Shown in pieces: positions 37,152 through 47,048 of a DNA stretch of 64,000 bases; position 1 is the first letter of the stretch, and every line of letters begins with the position of its first letter. Source of the stretch: a bacterium (lineage in GTDB: Bacteria; Elusimicrobiota; Elusimicrobia; Elusimicrobiales; UBA9959); the NCBI GenBank assembly GCA_021789695.1, contig JAJYJH010000004.1, positions 62,001 to 126,000 of the forward strand, in the 5' to 3' direction. Below the pieces are notes generated by a model. The model was not told where the DNA came from, did no database searches, and worked only from the letters and a program-made list of their open reading frames with translations. Both the position numbers and the translations under genes were made by a program.

Positions 37152-38897
37152 ATGAAAAAGTTCATATCAGCCGCAGTCGCCGCGCTGTTCCTGGCCGCGC
37201 AGAACCCGGTTCTGGTGATGGCTGCGGGGAACGCGACCGTGGAAGCCGTGCGTGTCTCTTCCGGCATCGTCTATATAGAGACCGACAGGCCGGTGGAGTA
37301 CAAGAGCTTCACGCAGCGCAATCCGCCGAAGTTGATAGTCGAGCTCATGAACTCCAGGCTCAGGACGCTGGAGGATATTCCCGCCGGCGGTAATCCGATA
37401 TTAAAGGTGCGCACCGGACAGTTCAAGACCTCCCCGGTCAGCGTTTCCCGCGTGGTGATGGACCTCTCCCGCCAGGTCCCCTACAAGATAACCCGCAACG
37501 GCGGAGAACTCGCCGTAGTGTTCGGCGGCTCCTCCGCCGCGCCGGGGACAAAGGACGCCCCCGCCCCGGTGCCTGCCGGGGTGAAGGTCATAGCCCCGGG
37601 CCCGGCTCAACCGCCGGCCGCCGCGGACCGCGTGAAGATCTACTCTGTCCCCGCGGCCAGGCGTGCGCCTGTCGTCCTGGACAGAAGGGCGACCCGCTAC
37701 TCCTCAACGCGCGACATTCTGGACAACCTTCCCCGCGACCCGATAAGTTTCGACTACAACGACGCCGACGTGCGCGAGGTGTTCGATATGCTGGCAGCCA
37801 AAGCCAACATAAACATCATCTACGACCCCGACGTGTCTGGCACCGTTACCATAAACCTGACCAAGGTGCCTTTCAACGAGGCCTTTAAGACGTTGCTCAA
37901 TATCAAGGGGCTAGCTGCCGAGCAGGTGGGCGACAATATCCTGCGCATCGCCACCCCTGCCACTTTCTTCGCCGAGCAGAAGAAGGCTATGCCGGAGACC
38001 CGCGTCTTCTTCCTGAACTACGCCAGGGCCTCCGACGTGATGAATCAGATTTCCGCCGTGGCTACCGCCGAGAACAGGATCTCGGCCAAGTGCACGGTGG
38101 ACGCTCAGAACAACGCCCTCATCGTGACCGACACCCCGCTCGCCCTGGACGCCACAGCCAGGCTTATACACAGCCTGGACCGCGTGCCGAAGCAGGTTAT
38201 GATAGAGGTGAAGCTCGTGGAAGTGGACCTGTCCCACTCCATGGACTTGGGGGTGAACTGGAACTTTTCCAATAATTCCGGAGGCATATCCGGTGGCTCC
38301 TATTTCCCCGGGCCGGTGCCAGGAGGCACCATCAACGGCGGCTCGTTCACTTTCGGGAAGATGCTGGGCAACACCCGGCTTGACGCGGTCATAGCCGCGG
38401 CCGTTCACGACGGTAAGGCAAAGGTGCTTTCCGACCCCAAGGTGGCCACGCTGAACAACAAAGAGGCAAATATCAATATAACCGACCAGACCCCGTACGA
38501 CCAGCAGACCGTCACCGTGGTCAACGGCGTCAGCCAGACCGCGCACGCTTACTCCAACGTGACAACCGGCATAACGCTGAAGGTCACGCCGACGATAAAC
38601 AGCGACGGGCGCATCACGATGCACCTGGTGCCTTCGGTCGTACAGCTCACGGCCACTCCCAACGGCGTAGCGCCCCCTCCCACCGCCACCAGAAACGCCG
38701 ATACAAACGTGATAGTCAGGGATGGAGAGACGATAGTTATCGGCGGCCTTATACAGGACGTTCAGTCCGAAGACGTCTACAAGGTGCCGCTGCTCGGCGA
38801 TATCCCGCTGCTCGGCGCGCTGTTCAGAAAAAAGTCCACGTCCAGGAAGCGCGTGGAGCTCCTGATCTTCGTAACGCCAAGGACCGTGGAGGCCTGA
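37152..38897 (+). CDS. pilQ: Type IV pilus secretin PilQ
   Basis: The 581-residue outer membrane channel protein has a signal peptide, one AMIN domain (residues about 28-120), a Pro/Ala linker, an STN domain (PISFDYNDADVREVFDMLAA), an N1 domain and a secretin domain ending VPLLGDIPLLGALFRKKSTS and LLIFVTPRTVE. Only one AMIN domain is clear. A terminator follows, so it closes the operon. Confidence 0.95.
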   Translation: MKKFISAAVAALFLAAQNPVLVMAAGNATVEAVRVSSGIVYIETDRPVEYKSFTQRNPPKLIVELMNSRLRTLEDIPAGGNPILKVRTGQFKTSPVSVSRVVMDLSRQVPYKITRNGGELAVVFGGSSAAPGTKDAPAPVPAGVKVIAPGPAQPPAAADRVKIYSVPAARRAPVVLDRRATRYSSTRDILDNLPRDPISFDYNDADVREVFDMLAAKANINIIYDPDVSGTVTINLTKVPFNEAFKTLLNIKGLAAEQVGDNILRIATPATFFAEQKKAMPETRVFFLNYARASDVMNQISAVATAENRISAKCTVDAQNNALIVTDTPLALDATARLIHSLDRVPKQVMIEVKLVEVDLSHSMDLGVNWNFSNNSGGISGGSYFPGPVPGGTINGGSFTFGKMLGNTRLDAVIAAAVHDGKAKVLSDPKVATLNNKEANINITDQTPYDQQTVTVVNGVSQTAHAYSNVTTGITLKVTPTINSDGRITMHLVPSVVQLTATPNGVAPPPTATRNADTNVIVRDGETIVIGGLIQDVQSEDVYKVPLLGDIPLLGALFRKKSTSRKRVELLIFVTPRTVEA

Positions 38898-38924
38898 GAC
38901 CGCACCTTTTGTGCCGGTCGGCGT

Positions 38925-38959
38925 GGGCCAGGGCCGTAAGGACCTGGCCCTCCGTTTTT
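38925..38959 (+). terminator. Intrinsic terminator of the pil operon
   Basis: GGGCCAGG (38925-38932) and CCTGGCCC (38943-38950) form a perfect 8-bp stem with a 10-base loop; TTTTT follows after TCCG. Confidence 0.8.
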
Positions 38960-38982
38960 AAAAGGGGATTTTCGGCGGGCAA

Positions 38983-40428
38983 ATGCTGGCATATATCCTG
39001 ACCTTTGTGCTGGGGCTGGCTCCGGCGCTGCAGTCCGTCTTCGACCTGCCGCTGCAGCTGGCGCTGCAGCAGGGGGTGCTGGCTGCCTGCCTGGCATGGC
39101 TTTTCCTGCGCGCTTTCGGGGAAGGGCTGCCACGCGGCATGGCCTCCCGGCGTTTCTATCCTCTCTGGACCGCGGCCGCCCTGTCCCTGCTGTCCGTGCT
39201 CTTCAGCCCGTTCCGCGGCTGGATTTTCAACGAATGGGGTAACTACGGGGTAGGCATTCTAATCTTCTATTTCGCCTCATTCCTGACCGCGCGAGAGCGC
39301 GACAGGGTGCAGAGAGCTGTGCTGTGGGGCGCCTGGCTGCTCTTCGCGCTTTGCCTTCTGCAGGCCTTCGCGCTCGGGAATTTCCAGACGCAGCCTCCTC
39401 TCACCAACCTGAACGCGCTGGCGCTTTACGCGGTGATGATCATGCCCGCGGCGCTGGAGCGCAAGGCTTGGCCGCTGGCTGTGGCCATGCTGGTGCTGGT
39501 CATCTGGACCCAGTCCGTCGGAGCCGTGCTGGCGCTGCTGGCCGCTGCGGGCTTTTACGCCGTTTCGCGCCGCGGCGGCCACCTGAAGGAGAACGGCCTG
39601 CTGCTGGCCGGTCTGGCCGTCATGGCTGTCGCGCTGTTCTACCTGTTGCAGGCAGACTCGGTGGCCGGCAGAATCACATGGTGGCGCGTAGCCTGGCGTA
39701 TGTTCTCTGCGCGGCCGCTGACCGGCTTCGGCCACGCCGCCTTTACCTGGGCTCAGGCCGGCTTCCAGCCTTTCGGGGCTTTCCGCGAACATTCAATCTA
39801 CGCGCACAACTACTACCTGGAATTCCTCGCGGAGAACGGCCTGCCCGCGGCGGCCGCCTGGTTCTGGCTGCTTTTCTCCGCGGTACGTTCCCGGTCCGGC
39901 CTGGTCAAGTACGGTCTGATAGCCGCCCTGGCCCACTCTCTGGTAGACTTCGGCCTGTCGGTGCCGGCCGATTTCTGGCTTTTCTGCTGGTTGCTCTCCT
40001 CCCCAGCCGAGGAGGCGGGGGTTTTCCGGCCTTCGCGCCGCGCCGCTGCGGCCGCCCTGTCCTTCGCGCTGCCGCTGTGCGCGGCGCTGGGCGGGCTGGA
40101 CCTGCGCAGCCTCGCTTTTGGAAGAGCCTGCGCGCGCGCTGGAACTTCGGCCGAGGCCGGAGACTTTGGCGCGGCGGAGTCTTGTCTGGCGCCGTTCCTT
40201 CGCTCACGGCTTTTCCGCGAGCCGGCCCTTGAAGTGCTCGCCGGCCTGTCGGCCGGCGACAAGTCCGCGCCGCCCGGCTTCAAACAGGCCGTCTACTGGG
40301 AGGAGGCCCTGCTGGAAAACCGCTATGCTCCGGCCCCGTGGGCCGGGCTAAGGGAGATATATTCCGCGCCGGGGTTGCAGAAAGAGGCGTCTGGCCTTGA
40401 TAAGAGGCTGGGGGAGGTCTACCGGTGA
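38983..40428 (+). CDS. O-antigen ligase/PglL-like membrane protein (first of two)
   Basis: The 481-residue polytopic protein has about 11 membrane helices and the Wzy_C-type periplasmic loop (ITWWRVAWRMFSARPLTGFG, then EHSIYAHNYYLEFLAENG), where the conserved Arg and His take part in moving a lipid-linked glycan to an acceptor. A TPR-like soluble tail of about 100 residues follows. Placed right after pilMNOPQ, it could glycosylate pilin (PglL/PilO-type) or ligate O-antigen; the sequence alone does not decide. It overlaps the next gene by four bases. Confidence 0.8.
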   Translation: MLAYILTFVLGLAPALQSVFDLPLQLALQQGVLAACLAWLFLRAFGEGLPRGMASRRFYPLWTAAALSLLSVLFSPFRGWIFNEWGNYGVGILIFYFASFLTARERDRVQRAVLWGAWLLFALCLLQAFALGNFQTQPPLTNLNALALYAVMIMPAALERKAWPLAVAMLVLVIWTQSVGAVLALLAAAGFYAVSRRGGHLKENGLLLAGLAVMAVALFYLLQADSVAGRITWWRVAWRMFSARPLTGFGHAAFTWAQAGFQPFGAFREHSIYAHNYYLEFLAENGLPAAAAWFWLLFSAVRSRSGLVKYGLIAALAHSLVDFGLSVPADFWLFCWLLSSPAEEAGVFRPSRRAAAAALSFALPLCAALGGLDLRSLAFGRACARAGTSAEAGDFGAAESCLAPFLRSRLFREPALEVLAGLSAGDKSAPPGFKQAVYWEEALLENRYAPAPWAGLREIYSAPGLQKEASGLDKRLGEVYR

Positions 40429-42062
40429 CGGCCGCGGCCGTGCGCGAGAAAGCTTCCCGCCTGGGTCCGGCGCTGCTGCTGGTGGCGGCTTTCGCGCTTG
40501 GGGGGGGGCGGTCCGTCCCCTCCAAGGCGGCTCTCGCCGTTTTTCTGACCGCGCTGGCCGCGTTGCTTAGGCCTGGTTTTTCGGCCGAGGCCCCGTTGCC
40601 GCCGCTCCTGTTCTTCGGCTGGCTCGGGGCGGCCGCGTTGTTTTCCCCGGACCCGTCCGTCTCTCTTCCGGCCTTCTCCGGCTACGCGTTGGCCGGAGTA
40701 ATCTTCTATCTGGCGGCCTCTGGGCCGGCCGGCCGGAGCGGATGGCTGGCTGCGGTGAAACTACTGGGCGCCCTTTCGGCCGGCGTTCTCCTGTTGCAGC
40801 GCCTCGCCGGCTTCCCGCTGCACGGCCTGGTAGGCGCCAATCCCAACTATTCGGCCGTCTTCTGCGCCGCCGCTTTCGCGCCAGTGCTTCTGGATGTTTC
40901 AGCGGGAGGCCGTTTCCGCGCCCTGGCCCCGCGCGCGGCCCTCGCCCTGCTGCTGGCCGCAGGGATACTGGCTTCGGGCTCCCGTGGCGCGGCGCTGGCC
41001 GCTTTCCTTTCCGGTGGTGCAGGCCTGGCTTACGCCAGGCGCTGGCGCTGGCTGGCCTGGCTCTTGGCCGCTGCCGCCGGCGCTGCCGCCCTGCTGCCCT
41101 CCTCCGTCCTAGCCGGTATGCTCAAGTTGGGCGACCCGCGTGCCTACGCGCGTCCCAGGCTATGGGGGGCCGCGCTGCGCGCCGCCTCCTCCGCCCCGCT
41201 GCTCGGTTTGGGGCCGGGGCGCTTCTGGGCCGCTTTCGAGCTTTTCAAGTTCCCCTATTTCGACGGTATCTCCTATTACGGTCACTCTACTCTGGGAGCC
41301 CACGGCGCTCTCTTTGATCTTGCGGCCGAAGCCGGTTTCCCGGCCGCGCTTTTCTTCCTCGCCGCAGTTGTCCCCCCGCTGGCGTTCGGGCGTAAGGAGG
41401 AACTGCCGCTCAGGCTCTGTGCCTTGGCCGTCCTGCTGCAGGGCTGCGTCGACATGGTCTTCTATTCCGGCGCGGTGCTCCTGTTGCTCTGGGGCTCGCT
41501 GGGATTCGCCGCGTCCGGAGCCGAGGGATTCCGTTGGAAAAGGGCCCTGCCGTCGGCCTCCGCTCTGCTTTTGACCGTCCTGGCAGCCGCGGCCCTGCTG
41601 GGCGGGACTGGCGGCCAGTCGCGCTACCGCGAGGTCGTCGCTTTGGAGAACATGGCCGGCCGCGACCCTGTCCTGGCCGCGGCCGTCTATGCCCGAGGCC
41701 TGCTGGACGAGCCGTTCAACTCGCTGTATGCCGAGGGCGAAGGGCGCGCGCTAGCCGCGGCCGGCGACCTGCGCGGCGCGCAGGCGCAGCTCGGCCGTGC
41801 CCTTTCGCTGGAGCCGTACTTCTATAGGGCCAGGCTGGAACTGGCCTCGGTCTACGCGGCCGAGGGCCGCGGCGGCCTGGCCTGCGCGCTGCTGAAAGCG
41901 GCTCCGGCCGCGCCTGCGGAGGCGCCCCGGAACGGATACCAGCGTCGGCTGCTGGAGCGCCCGGCTGGCGCCGGGAGGACGGAGAATACGATATGCGGGA
42001 AATGGAAAACTGGCGGCGTTACTGCGCGGCGCCGGAACAGACCCTGGAAGGCAACGAAATAG
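40425..42062 (+). CDS. O-antigen ligase/PglL-like membrane protein (second of two)
   Basis: The 545-residue protein repeats the layout of its neighbour: many helices, the loop GLGPGRFWAAFELFKFPYFD with SYYGHSTLGAHGALFDLAAEA, and a C-terminal TPR-like region (ALAAAGDLRGAQAQLGRALS). A run of nine G residues lies at codons 26-28. Its last 70 bases overlap the start of the cardiolipin synthase gene, so the true C terminus is read past the usual TPR end. Probably a polymerase/ligase pair with the gene before it. Confidence 0.75.
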   Translation: MTAAAVREKASRLGPALLLVAAFALGGGRSVPSKAALAVFLTALAALLRPGFSAEAPLPPLLFFGWLGAAALFSPDPSVSLPAFSGYALAGVIFYLAASGPAGRSGWLAAVKLLGALSAGVLLLQRLAGFPLHGLVGANPNYSAVFCAAAFAPVLLDVSAGGRFRALAPRAALALLLAAGILASGSRGAALAAFLSGGAGLAYARRWRWLAWLLAAAAGAAALLPSSVLAGMLKLGDPRAYARPRLWGAALRAASSAPLLGLGPGRFWAAFELFKFPYFDGISYYGHSTLGAHGALFDLAAEAGFPAALFFLAAVVPPLAFGRKEELPLRLCALAVLLQGCVDMVFYSGAVLLLLWGSLGFAASGAEGFRWKRALPSASALLLTVLAAAALLGGTGGQSRYREVVALENMAGRDPVLAAAVYARGLLDEPFNSLYAEGEGRALAAAGDLRGAQAQLGRALSLEPYFYRARLELASVYAAEGRGGLACALLKAAPAAPAEAPRNGYQRRLLERPAGAGRTENTICGKWKTGGVTARRRNRPWKATK

Positions 42063-43147
42063 AGCTACTGCGCGGAGGGGAAGAGGCTTTCCCCGCCATG
42101 CTTTCAGCCATAACCGGGGCAAGGGAACACGTCCTGCTGGAGTTTTATTCCTTCGCCGACGATTCGGCCGGCAGGTCCTTCGCGGAGTTGCTGAAGAAGA
42201 AGGCCCTGGAGGGCGTGTCCGTCTACCTGCTTTATGACTCCATAGGCTCCATCCTTACCGGCCGCCGGTTCTTCCTCGACCTGGCGGCCTCCGGAGTCAA
42301 CGTGGCCGAGTTCAGGCCGGTCATCTATTGGAAGCCATACTGGAACTGGATAAAGCGCGACCACCGCAAGACCGTCTGCGTGGACGGGCGCTGGGTCTTT
42401 GTCGGCGGCTTTAACATCACCGAGAGCGACGCACCGAGGTCCATGGGCGGGCGCGGCTGGCAGGACACGCAGGTGCGCGTCAGCGGGCCGGTGACCGCCG
42501 AGATAGAGCGCATCTTCTGGGAGGCCTGGTACGCGTCCACGCCGGTAGCCGGCCCGCACGTCCCGGGGCTGCGGGTGCAGCCGGCCCCGCCGGCCGGCGC
42601 AAAGCGCGCGCTGGCCGTCTTCGCCGGGGGGGTGCGCAATTCCCGCTCCATCCGCCGCGCCTACCGTCACGCCATAGACAGCGCGTCGGAATACATCTAC
42701 ATCACCAACGCCTACTTCCTGCCGGACAGGATGGTGCTGCGCCGCTTGGAGGAGGCGGCGCGCCGCGGCGTGGACGTGCGCATCATAGGGCCCGTGGAGA
42801 CCGACCATCCCTACGTGCGCTGGGCTTCCTGGGCCATCTTCGGCCGGTTGCTGCGCAGCGGAGTCAAGATCTACGAGTGGCAGGGGGCCATACTGCATTC
42901 CAAGACGGCCGTGATAGACGGCGTCTGGTCCTCCGTCGGCAGCCATAACCTGGACCATCGCAGCCTGCATTACAACCTGGAGGTGAACGTCAACGTCTAC
43001 GACAGGTCCTTCGGCTCCGCCATGGCCCGGGCCTTCCGGGAGGACCTTAAGAACTGCAGGGCCGTTTCCTACGCCGACGTGAAGCGCAGGCCGCTGACGG
43101 CCAAGGCCGCGTCCAAGTTCCTCTACTTCTTCCGCTCATGGCTATGA
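41993..43147 (+). CDS. Cardiolipin synthase-type phospholipase D protein
   Basis: The 384-residue protein has two PLD half-sites, HRKTVCVD (124-131) and HSKTAVID (302-309), each followed by a Gly-Ser/Gly-Phe-Asn motif (GGFNIT, GSHNLD). This is the ClsB-like short form without N-terminal membrane helices; it likely joins phosphatidylglycerol molecules at the inner membrane. ATG 41993 follows a ggagga ribosome site inside the upstream gene. Confidence 0.87.
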   Translation: MREMENWRRYCAAPEQTLEGNEIELLRGGEEAFPAMLSAITGAREHVLLEFYSFADDSAGRSFAELLKKKALEGVSVYLLYDSIGSILTGRRFFLDLAASGVNVAEFRPVIYWKPYWNWIKRDHRKTVCVDGRWVFVGGFNITESDAPRSMGGRGWQDTQVRVSGPVTAEIERIFWEAWYASTPVAGPHVPGLRVQPAPPAGAKRALAVFAGGVRNSRSIRRAYRHAIDSASEYIYITNAYFLPDRMVLRRLEEAARRGVDVRIIGPVETDHPYVRWASWAIFGRLLRSGVKIYEWQGAILHSKTAVIDGVWSSVGSHNLDHRSLHYNLEVNVNVYDRSFGSAMARAFREDLKNCRAVSYADVKRRPLTAKAASKFLYFFRSWL

Positions 43148-44571
43148 ACCGCCCGCTTGCGCTGTTGCTGTCCGCCCTGTTGCTGCCCTACGCGGCCGTT
43201 TTCGCGCGTACCCTGGAGGCGGCCCCGAAGGACGCGCAGGCAGACGACGCCGCTGCCGTGCGCGACAAGTTGATGACCAGCCTTTTCTTCCGCGGGGAGG
43301 TGGCCGACGGAATAATAGGCTCCGGGGAGGCCGGTCGCTTCGTGGACCTGTCCGGAGTCGACACTTACGCCGGAGAGCGCTCGGCCCTGCTGGGCTGGAT
43401 AGCCGACCATCCCGACGAGGCCGCCAGAGTCTGGCTGGAACTGGCTGGCGGCGGGGGGAGTCTGCACGACAGCCTGACCAAGGACGTCGTGACATGGAAA
43501 CTCAGGAAATCCTTTCTGAACGACATCGAGGCGCTGCGCGCGGCCGCCGAGGGGCCGGGCGTTTCCATGGAGGCCATGGAGATGGCGGAGCGCAGGCTCT
43601 ACGGCGGAGCGCAGACAGAAGGGGCGCCCTACGTGAGCCTGACCGGCGCGAAGGAGAGCTCCGGCGGAGGACTTCGTCCTTCCGACTACGCCGATTTCAG
43701 GCCCGACAAGGCCGGTCTGGACAGGGAGGTGGCCCGCCTTGGCGATTGGCTGGCTTCGGCCAAGACCCTGGCCTCCTGGGGGGAGGCCGCCGGGACCTAC
43801 GCCAGGGCTTTTTCTCTCTACAGGGATTTCGTGGTGGAAGCCTCTTCGCTGAAAGGACGCGAGGCCATGACCGGCGCCGAATCCGCGGGGCTGGAAGCGC
43901 TGCGGGCCAGGCTGCGCGCCGCTCTCACCTCTCTGACGATGCTGGGCAGGTCTCTCCAACTCGGCCAGGCGGCCGTGGCGCTGGCCTCCGAAAGCGGCGA
44001 GCCCGGCGCGGCAGAGCTGCTCGCCTCGCTCCGGGAGCTGCAGGCTTCGCTGGAGTCGGCGGCGGCCGCCGCCGACGGCCAGGATATACGCGCGCTGGCC
44101 TCAAAGCTGGGCGCGGCCGAGGACAGGTTTGCGGCGGCCTATCTGTCCTACACGGCCTACGACGGGCTGCTGGCCCTGAAGCGCAGGGCGACTCCCCGCG
44201 GTTTCTCCTGCCTTTACGATTACGCCGTCTTCCGCCTGCTCTCCGCCTTCCTCCCGTCCTCGCGGTACCTGCGTGAGCGGGCCCTGTTGGAGTCTTCGCG
44301 CGGCGCCCTGGACGCGGCGCTCGAAAAAGCCGGCCGCGGCGACCCCGCCGCCGCGCTCGCGGGGCTTGATGTCCGCGCGATCGCCAAAGCGGCGGCCGAC
44401 GTGCGCGCGGCTTCGGACTTCAACAGGGCCGCCGAGTTTTTTTCCTGGGGCATCTTCTTCAGGCCCCTCGAGCTGCGGGTGACCGCCTCCGGAAAAAGCG
44501 CCTCCCTGAGGCCGGTCTTCACTCTGGCCGAGGTTCTCCGGGCCGGCCGCAGGAAACCGCCGGCCAGGTGA
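43144..44571 (+). CDS. Exported helical protein of unknown function
   Basis: The 475-residue protein has a signal peptide (MNRPLALLLSALLLPYAAVFA) and is otherwise helical, rich in Ala, Leu and Glu, without a clear domain. The ATG at 43144 overlaps the preceding stop (ATGA); ATG 43138 is an alternative two codons earlier. It probably shares an operon with the cardiolipin synthase gene. Not recognised; a periplasmic place is likely. Confidence 0.65.
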   Translation: MNRPLALLLSALLLPYAAVFARTLEAAPKDAQADDAAAVRDKLMTSLFFRGEVADGIIGSGEAGRFVDLSGVDTYAGERSALLGWIADHPDEAARVWLELAGGGGSLHDSLTKDVVTWKLRKSFLNDIEALRAAAEGPGVSMEAMEMAERRLYGGAQTEGAPYVSLTGAKESSGGGLRPSDYADFRPDKAGLDREVARLGDWLASAKTLASWGEAAGTYARAFSLYRDFVVEASSLKGREAMTGAESAGLEALRARLRAALTSLTMLGRSLQLGQAAVALASESGEPGAAELLASLRELQASLESAAAAADGQDIRALASKLGAAEDRFAAAYLSYTAYDGLLALKRRATPRGFSCLYDYAVFRLLSAFLPSSRYLRERALLESSRGALDAALEKAGRGDPAAALAGLDVRAIAKAAADVRAASDFNRAAEFFSWGIFFRPLELRVTASGKSASLRPVFTLAEVLRAGRRKPPAR

Positions 44572-44580
44572 GCCCTTGCG

Positions 44581-44609
44581 TTGCCAACGCCGCGGCCGTT
44601 TAATAGAAT
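44581..44609 (+). promoter_or_regulatory. Promoter of the phosphoketolase gene
   Basis: TTGCCA (44581-44586), a 17-base spacer and TAGAAT (44604-44609). The predicted start is about 24 bases before the ATG at 44640, with a gcaggagg ribosome site between. Confidence 0.65.
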
Positions 44610-44639
44610 GGAAGCTAACGCCTGCCGCAGGAGGAAAAA

Positions 44640-47036
44640 ATGGAAAGATCCGGAACTCAGAAAGCCCAGGACCGGGCGCTTTCGCCAGAACTGGCGCGCA
44701 GGATGGACGCCTACTGGCGCGCCGCCAACTATCTCGCGGTCGGACAGATTTATCTTTACGACAACCCTCTGCTGAAGGAGCCTCTCTCGCTGAAACACGT
44801 CAAACCGCGGTTGCTCGGGCACTGGGGCACCACGCCCGGCCAGAACTTCATCTACGTGCACCTGAACCGGGCTATAAAGCAGTACGGCCTGGACATGATC
44901 TACATCGCCGGTCCGGGCCACGGCGGGCCCGCGCTGATCGCCAACACCTACCTGGAGGGCACCTACAGCGAGGTCTACCCGGAGGTTGGCCGGGACGAGG
45001 AGGGGCTCAGGCGCCTCTTCAAGCAGTTCTCGTTCCCCGGGGGCGTTCCCAGTCACGTCGGCGCGGAGACCCCGGGCTCGATACACGAGGGCGGGGAACT
45101 GGGTTATTCGCTCAGCCACGCCTTCGGCGCGGCGCTGGACAACCCGGACCTGGTGGTGGCCTGCGTCGTCGGCGACGGGGAGGCCGAGACCGGGCCCCTG
45201 GCGGCCTCGTGGCATTCCAACAAGTTCCTCAACCCGGCGGCGGACGGCGCTGTGCTGCCGATACTGCACCTGAACGGTTACAAGATAGCCAACCCCGCGG
45301 TGCTGGCCCGCATAACGCCCACGGAGCTGGAACAGTTTCTGCGCGGCTGCTGCTGGGACCCGCTTTTCGTGGAGGGCGACGAGCCAGGGCAGATGCACCA
45401 GAAGATGGCGGCCGCGCTGGACAAGGCGATAACCGCGATAAAAACCATACAGAAGGCCGCGCGCGAGGAAGGCTCGACCGAGCGGCCGCGCTGGCCGATG
45501 ATAGTGCTGCGCACGCCCAAGGGCTGGACTGGCCCGAAGGTGGTGGACGGCGTGCAGATAGAAGGCACGCACCGCGCCCACCAGGTGCCGCTCTCCGGGC
45601 TGGCCGACAAGCCCGCCCACCTGAAGATGCTGGAGGAGTGGCTGCGTAGCTACGGACCCGGGGAGCTCTTTGACGAAAAAGGCGCCTTGAAGTCGGAGCT
45701 GGCGGCCCTGGCTCCTGAGGGGGAACGCCGCATGGGCTCCAACCCGCGCGCCAACGGCGGCCTGCTGCTGCGCGACTTGCGTATGCCAGACTTCCGCGAC
45801 TACGCCGTGAAGGTGCCGGCGCCTGGCGCCGCGGAGGCCGAGGACACGCGCGAACTGGGCAAGTTCCTGCGCGACGTGGCCAGGCTCAACGCCGGGAGCC
45901 GCAACTTCCGCGTGTTCGGCCCTGACGAGACCGCCTCCAACAGGCTGGACGCGCTGTTCGAGGCCACTTCGCGCCAGTGGCAGGGAGGTATACTGAAGAC
46001 CGACGAACATCAGGCGCGCGACGGCCGAGTGATGGAGACGCTCAGCGAACACCAATGCGAGGGCTGGCTGGAGGGCTACCTGCTGACGGGGCGCCACGGG
46101 GTCTTCAACAGCTACGAGGCCTTCATCCACATCGTAGACTCGATGTTCAACCAGCACGCCAAGTGGCTGAAGGTTACGCTGGGCCTGCCGTGGAGGCGCA
46201 GGATAGCCTCGCTGAATTACCTGCTGTCGTCGCACGTCTGGCGCCAGGACCACAACGGCTTTACCCACCAGGACCCGGGCTTCATAGACCATGTCTGCAA
46301 CAAGAAATCCTCCATCGTGCGCGTCTACCTGCCGCCAGACGCCAACTGCCTGCTGTCGGTGATGGACCATTGCCTGCGCAGCCGGCACTACGTAAACGTC
46401 GTCGTGGCGGGCAAACACCTGGCGCCGCAGTGGCTGGACATGAAGTCCGCCGTGCGCCACTGTACGGAGGGCATAGGGATCTGGGGCTGGGCGGGCAGCG
46501 CCGGCGACGCGGAGCCGGACCTGGTGATGGCCTGCGCCGGTGACGTGCCCACGCTGGAAACGCTGGCCGCCGTTTCGATACTGCGTGAGCGCCTGCCGGA
46601 GCTGAAGATACGCGTTGTCAACGTCGTGGACCTGATGAAGCTGGAGCCGCCGACCGAGCACCCGCACGGCCTTTCGGACGCGGATTTCGACGCGCTGTTC
46701 ACTAAGGACAGGCCCGTCATCTTCGCCTATCATGGTTACCCGTGGCTGATACACCGCCTGACCTACCGCAGAAACAACCACGGCAACATCCACGTGCGCG
46801 GCTACAAGGAGGAGGGCGCCATAACCACGCCGTTCGATATGGCGGTGCTGAACGAAATGGACCGCTTCCACCTGGTGATGGACGCGATAGACCGCCTGCC
46901 GCTGCTGGCCGGCCGAGGCGACCGCCTTAAGCAGGAAATGCGCGACAGACTGGTGGACCACAGGCAGTACATCTACGAGCGCGGCGAGGACATGCCGGAG
47001 GTCAGGGACTGGAAATGGGAGGTCCCCTCGGCGTGA
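44640..47036 (+). CDS. xfp: Xylulose-5-phosphate/fructose-6-phosphate phosphoketolase
   Basis: The 798-residue thiamine diphosphate enzyme splits xylulose 5-phosphate or fructose 6-phosphate with phosphate into acetyl phosphate plus glyceraldehyde 3-phosphate or erythrose 4-phosphate. [31 protein letters not shown] and the cofactor motif [11 protein letters not shown] are exact family signatures, and length is standard. It provides a bypass of upper glycolysis and direct acetyl phosphate for ATP. No acetate kinase gene is in the window. It has its own promoter. Confidence 0.96.
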   Translation: MERSGTQKAQDRALSPELARRMDAYWRAANYLAVGQIYLYDNPLLKEPLSLKHVKPRLLGHWGTTPGQNFIYVHLNRAIKQYGLDMIYIAGPGHGGPALIANTYLEGTYSEVYPEVGRDEEGLRRLFKQFSFPGGVPSHVGAETPGSIHEGGELGYSLSHAFGAALDNPDLVVACVVGDGEAETGPLAASWHSNKFLNPAADGAVLPILHLNGYKIANPAVLARITPTELEQFLRGCCWDPLFVEGDEPGQMHQKMAAALDKAITAIKTIQKAAREEGSTERPRWPMIVLRTPKGWTGPKVVDGVQIEGTHRAHQVPLSGLADKPAHLKMLEEWLRSYGPGELFDEKGALKSELAALAPEGERRMGSNPRANGGLLLRDLRMPDFRDYAVKVPAPGAAEAEDTRELGKFLRDVARLNAGSRNFRVFGPDETASNRLDALFEATSRQWQGGILKTDEHQARDGRVMETLSEHQCEGWLEGYLLTGRHGVFNSYEAFIHIVDSMFNQHAKWLKVTLGLPWRRRIASLNYLLSSHVWRQDHNGFTHQDPGFIDHVCNKKSSIVRVYLPPDANCLLSVMDHCLRSRHYVNVVVAGKHLAPQWLDMKSAVRHCTEGIGIWGWAGSAGDAEPDLVMACAGDVPTLETLAAVSILRERLPELKIRVVNVVDLMKLEPPTEHPHGLSDADFDALFTKDRPVIFAYHGYPWLIHRLTYRRNNHGNIHVRGYKEEGAITTPFDMAVLNEMDRFHLVMDAIDRLPLLAGRGDRLKQEMRDRLVDHRQYIYERGEDMPEVRDWKWEVPSA

Positions 47037-47048
47037 GGCCGCGGACGA

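Noticed and set aside
44220-46961. A 913-codon open frame on the minus strand
   Set aside because: It is antisense to the phosphoketolase gene and to the end of the exported protein gene. No recognisable domain; shadow of biased codon use.
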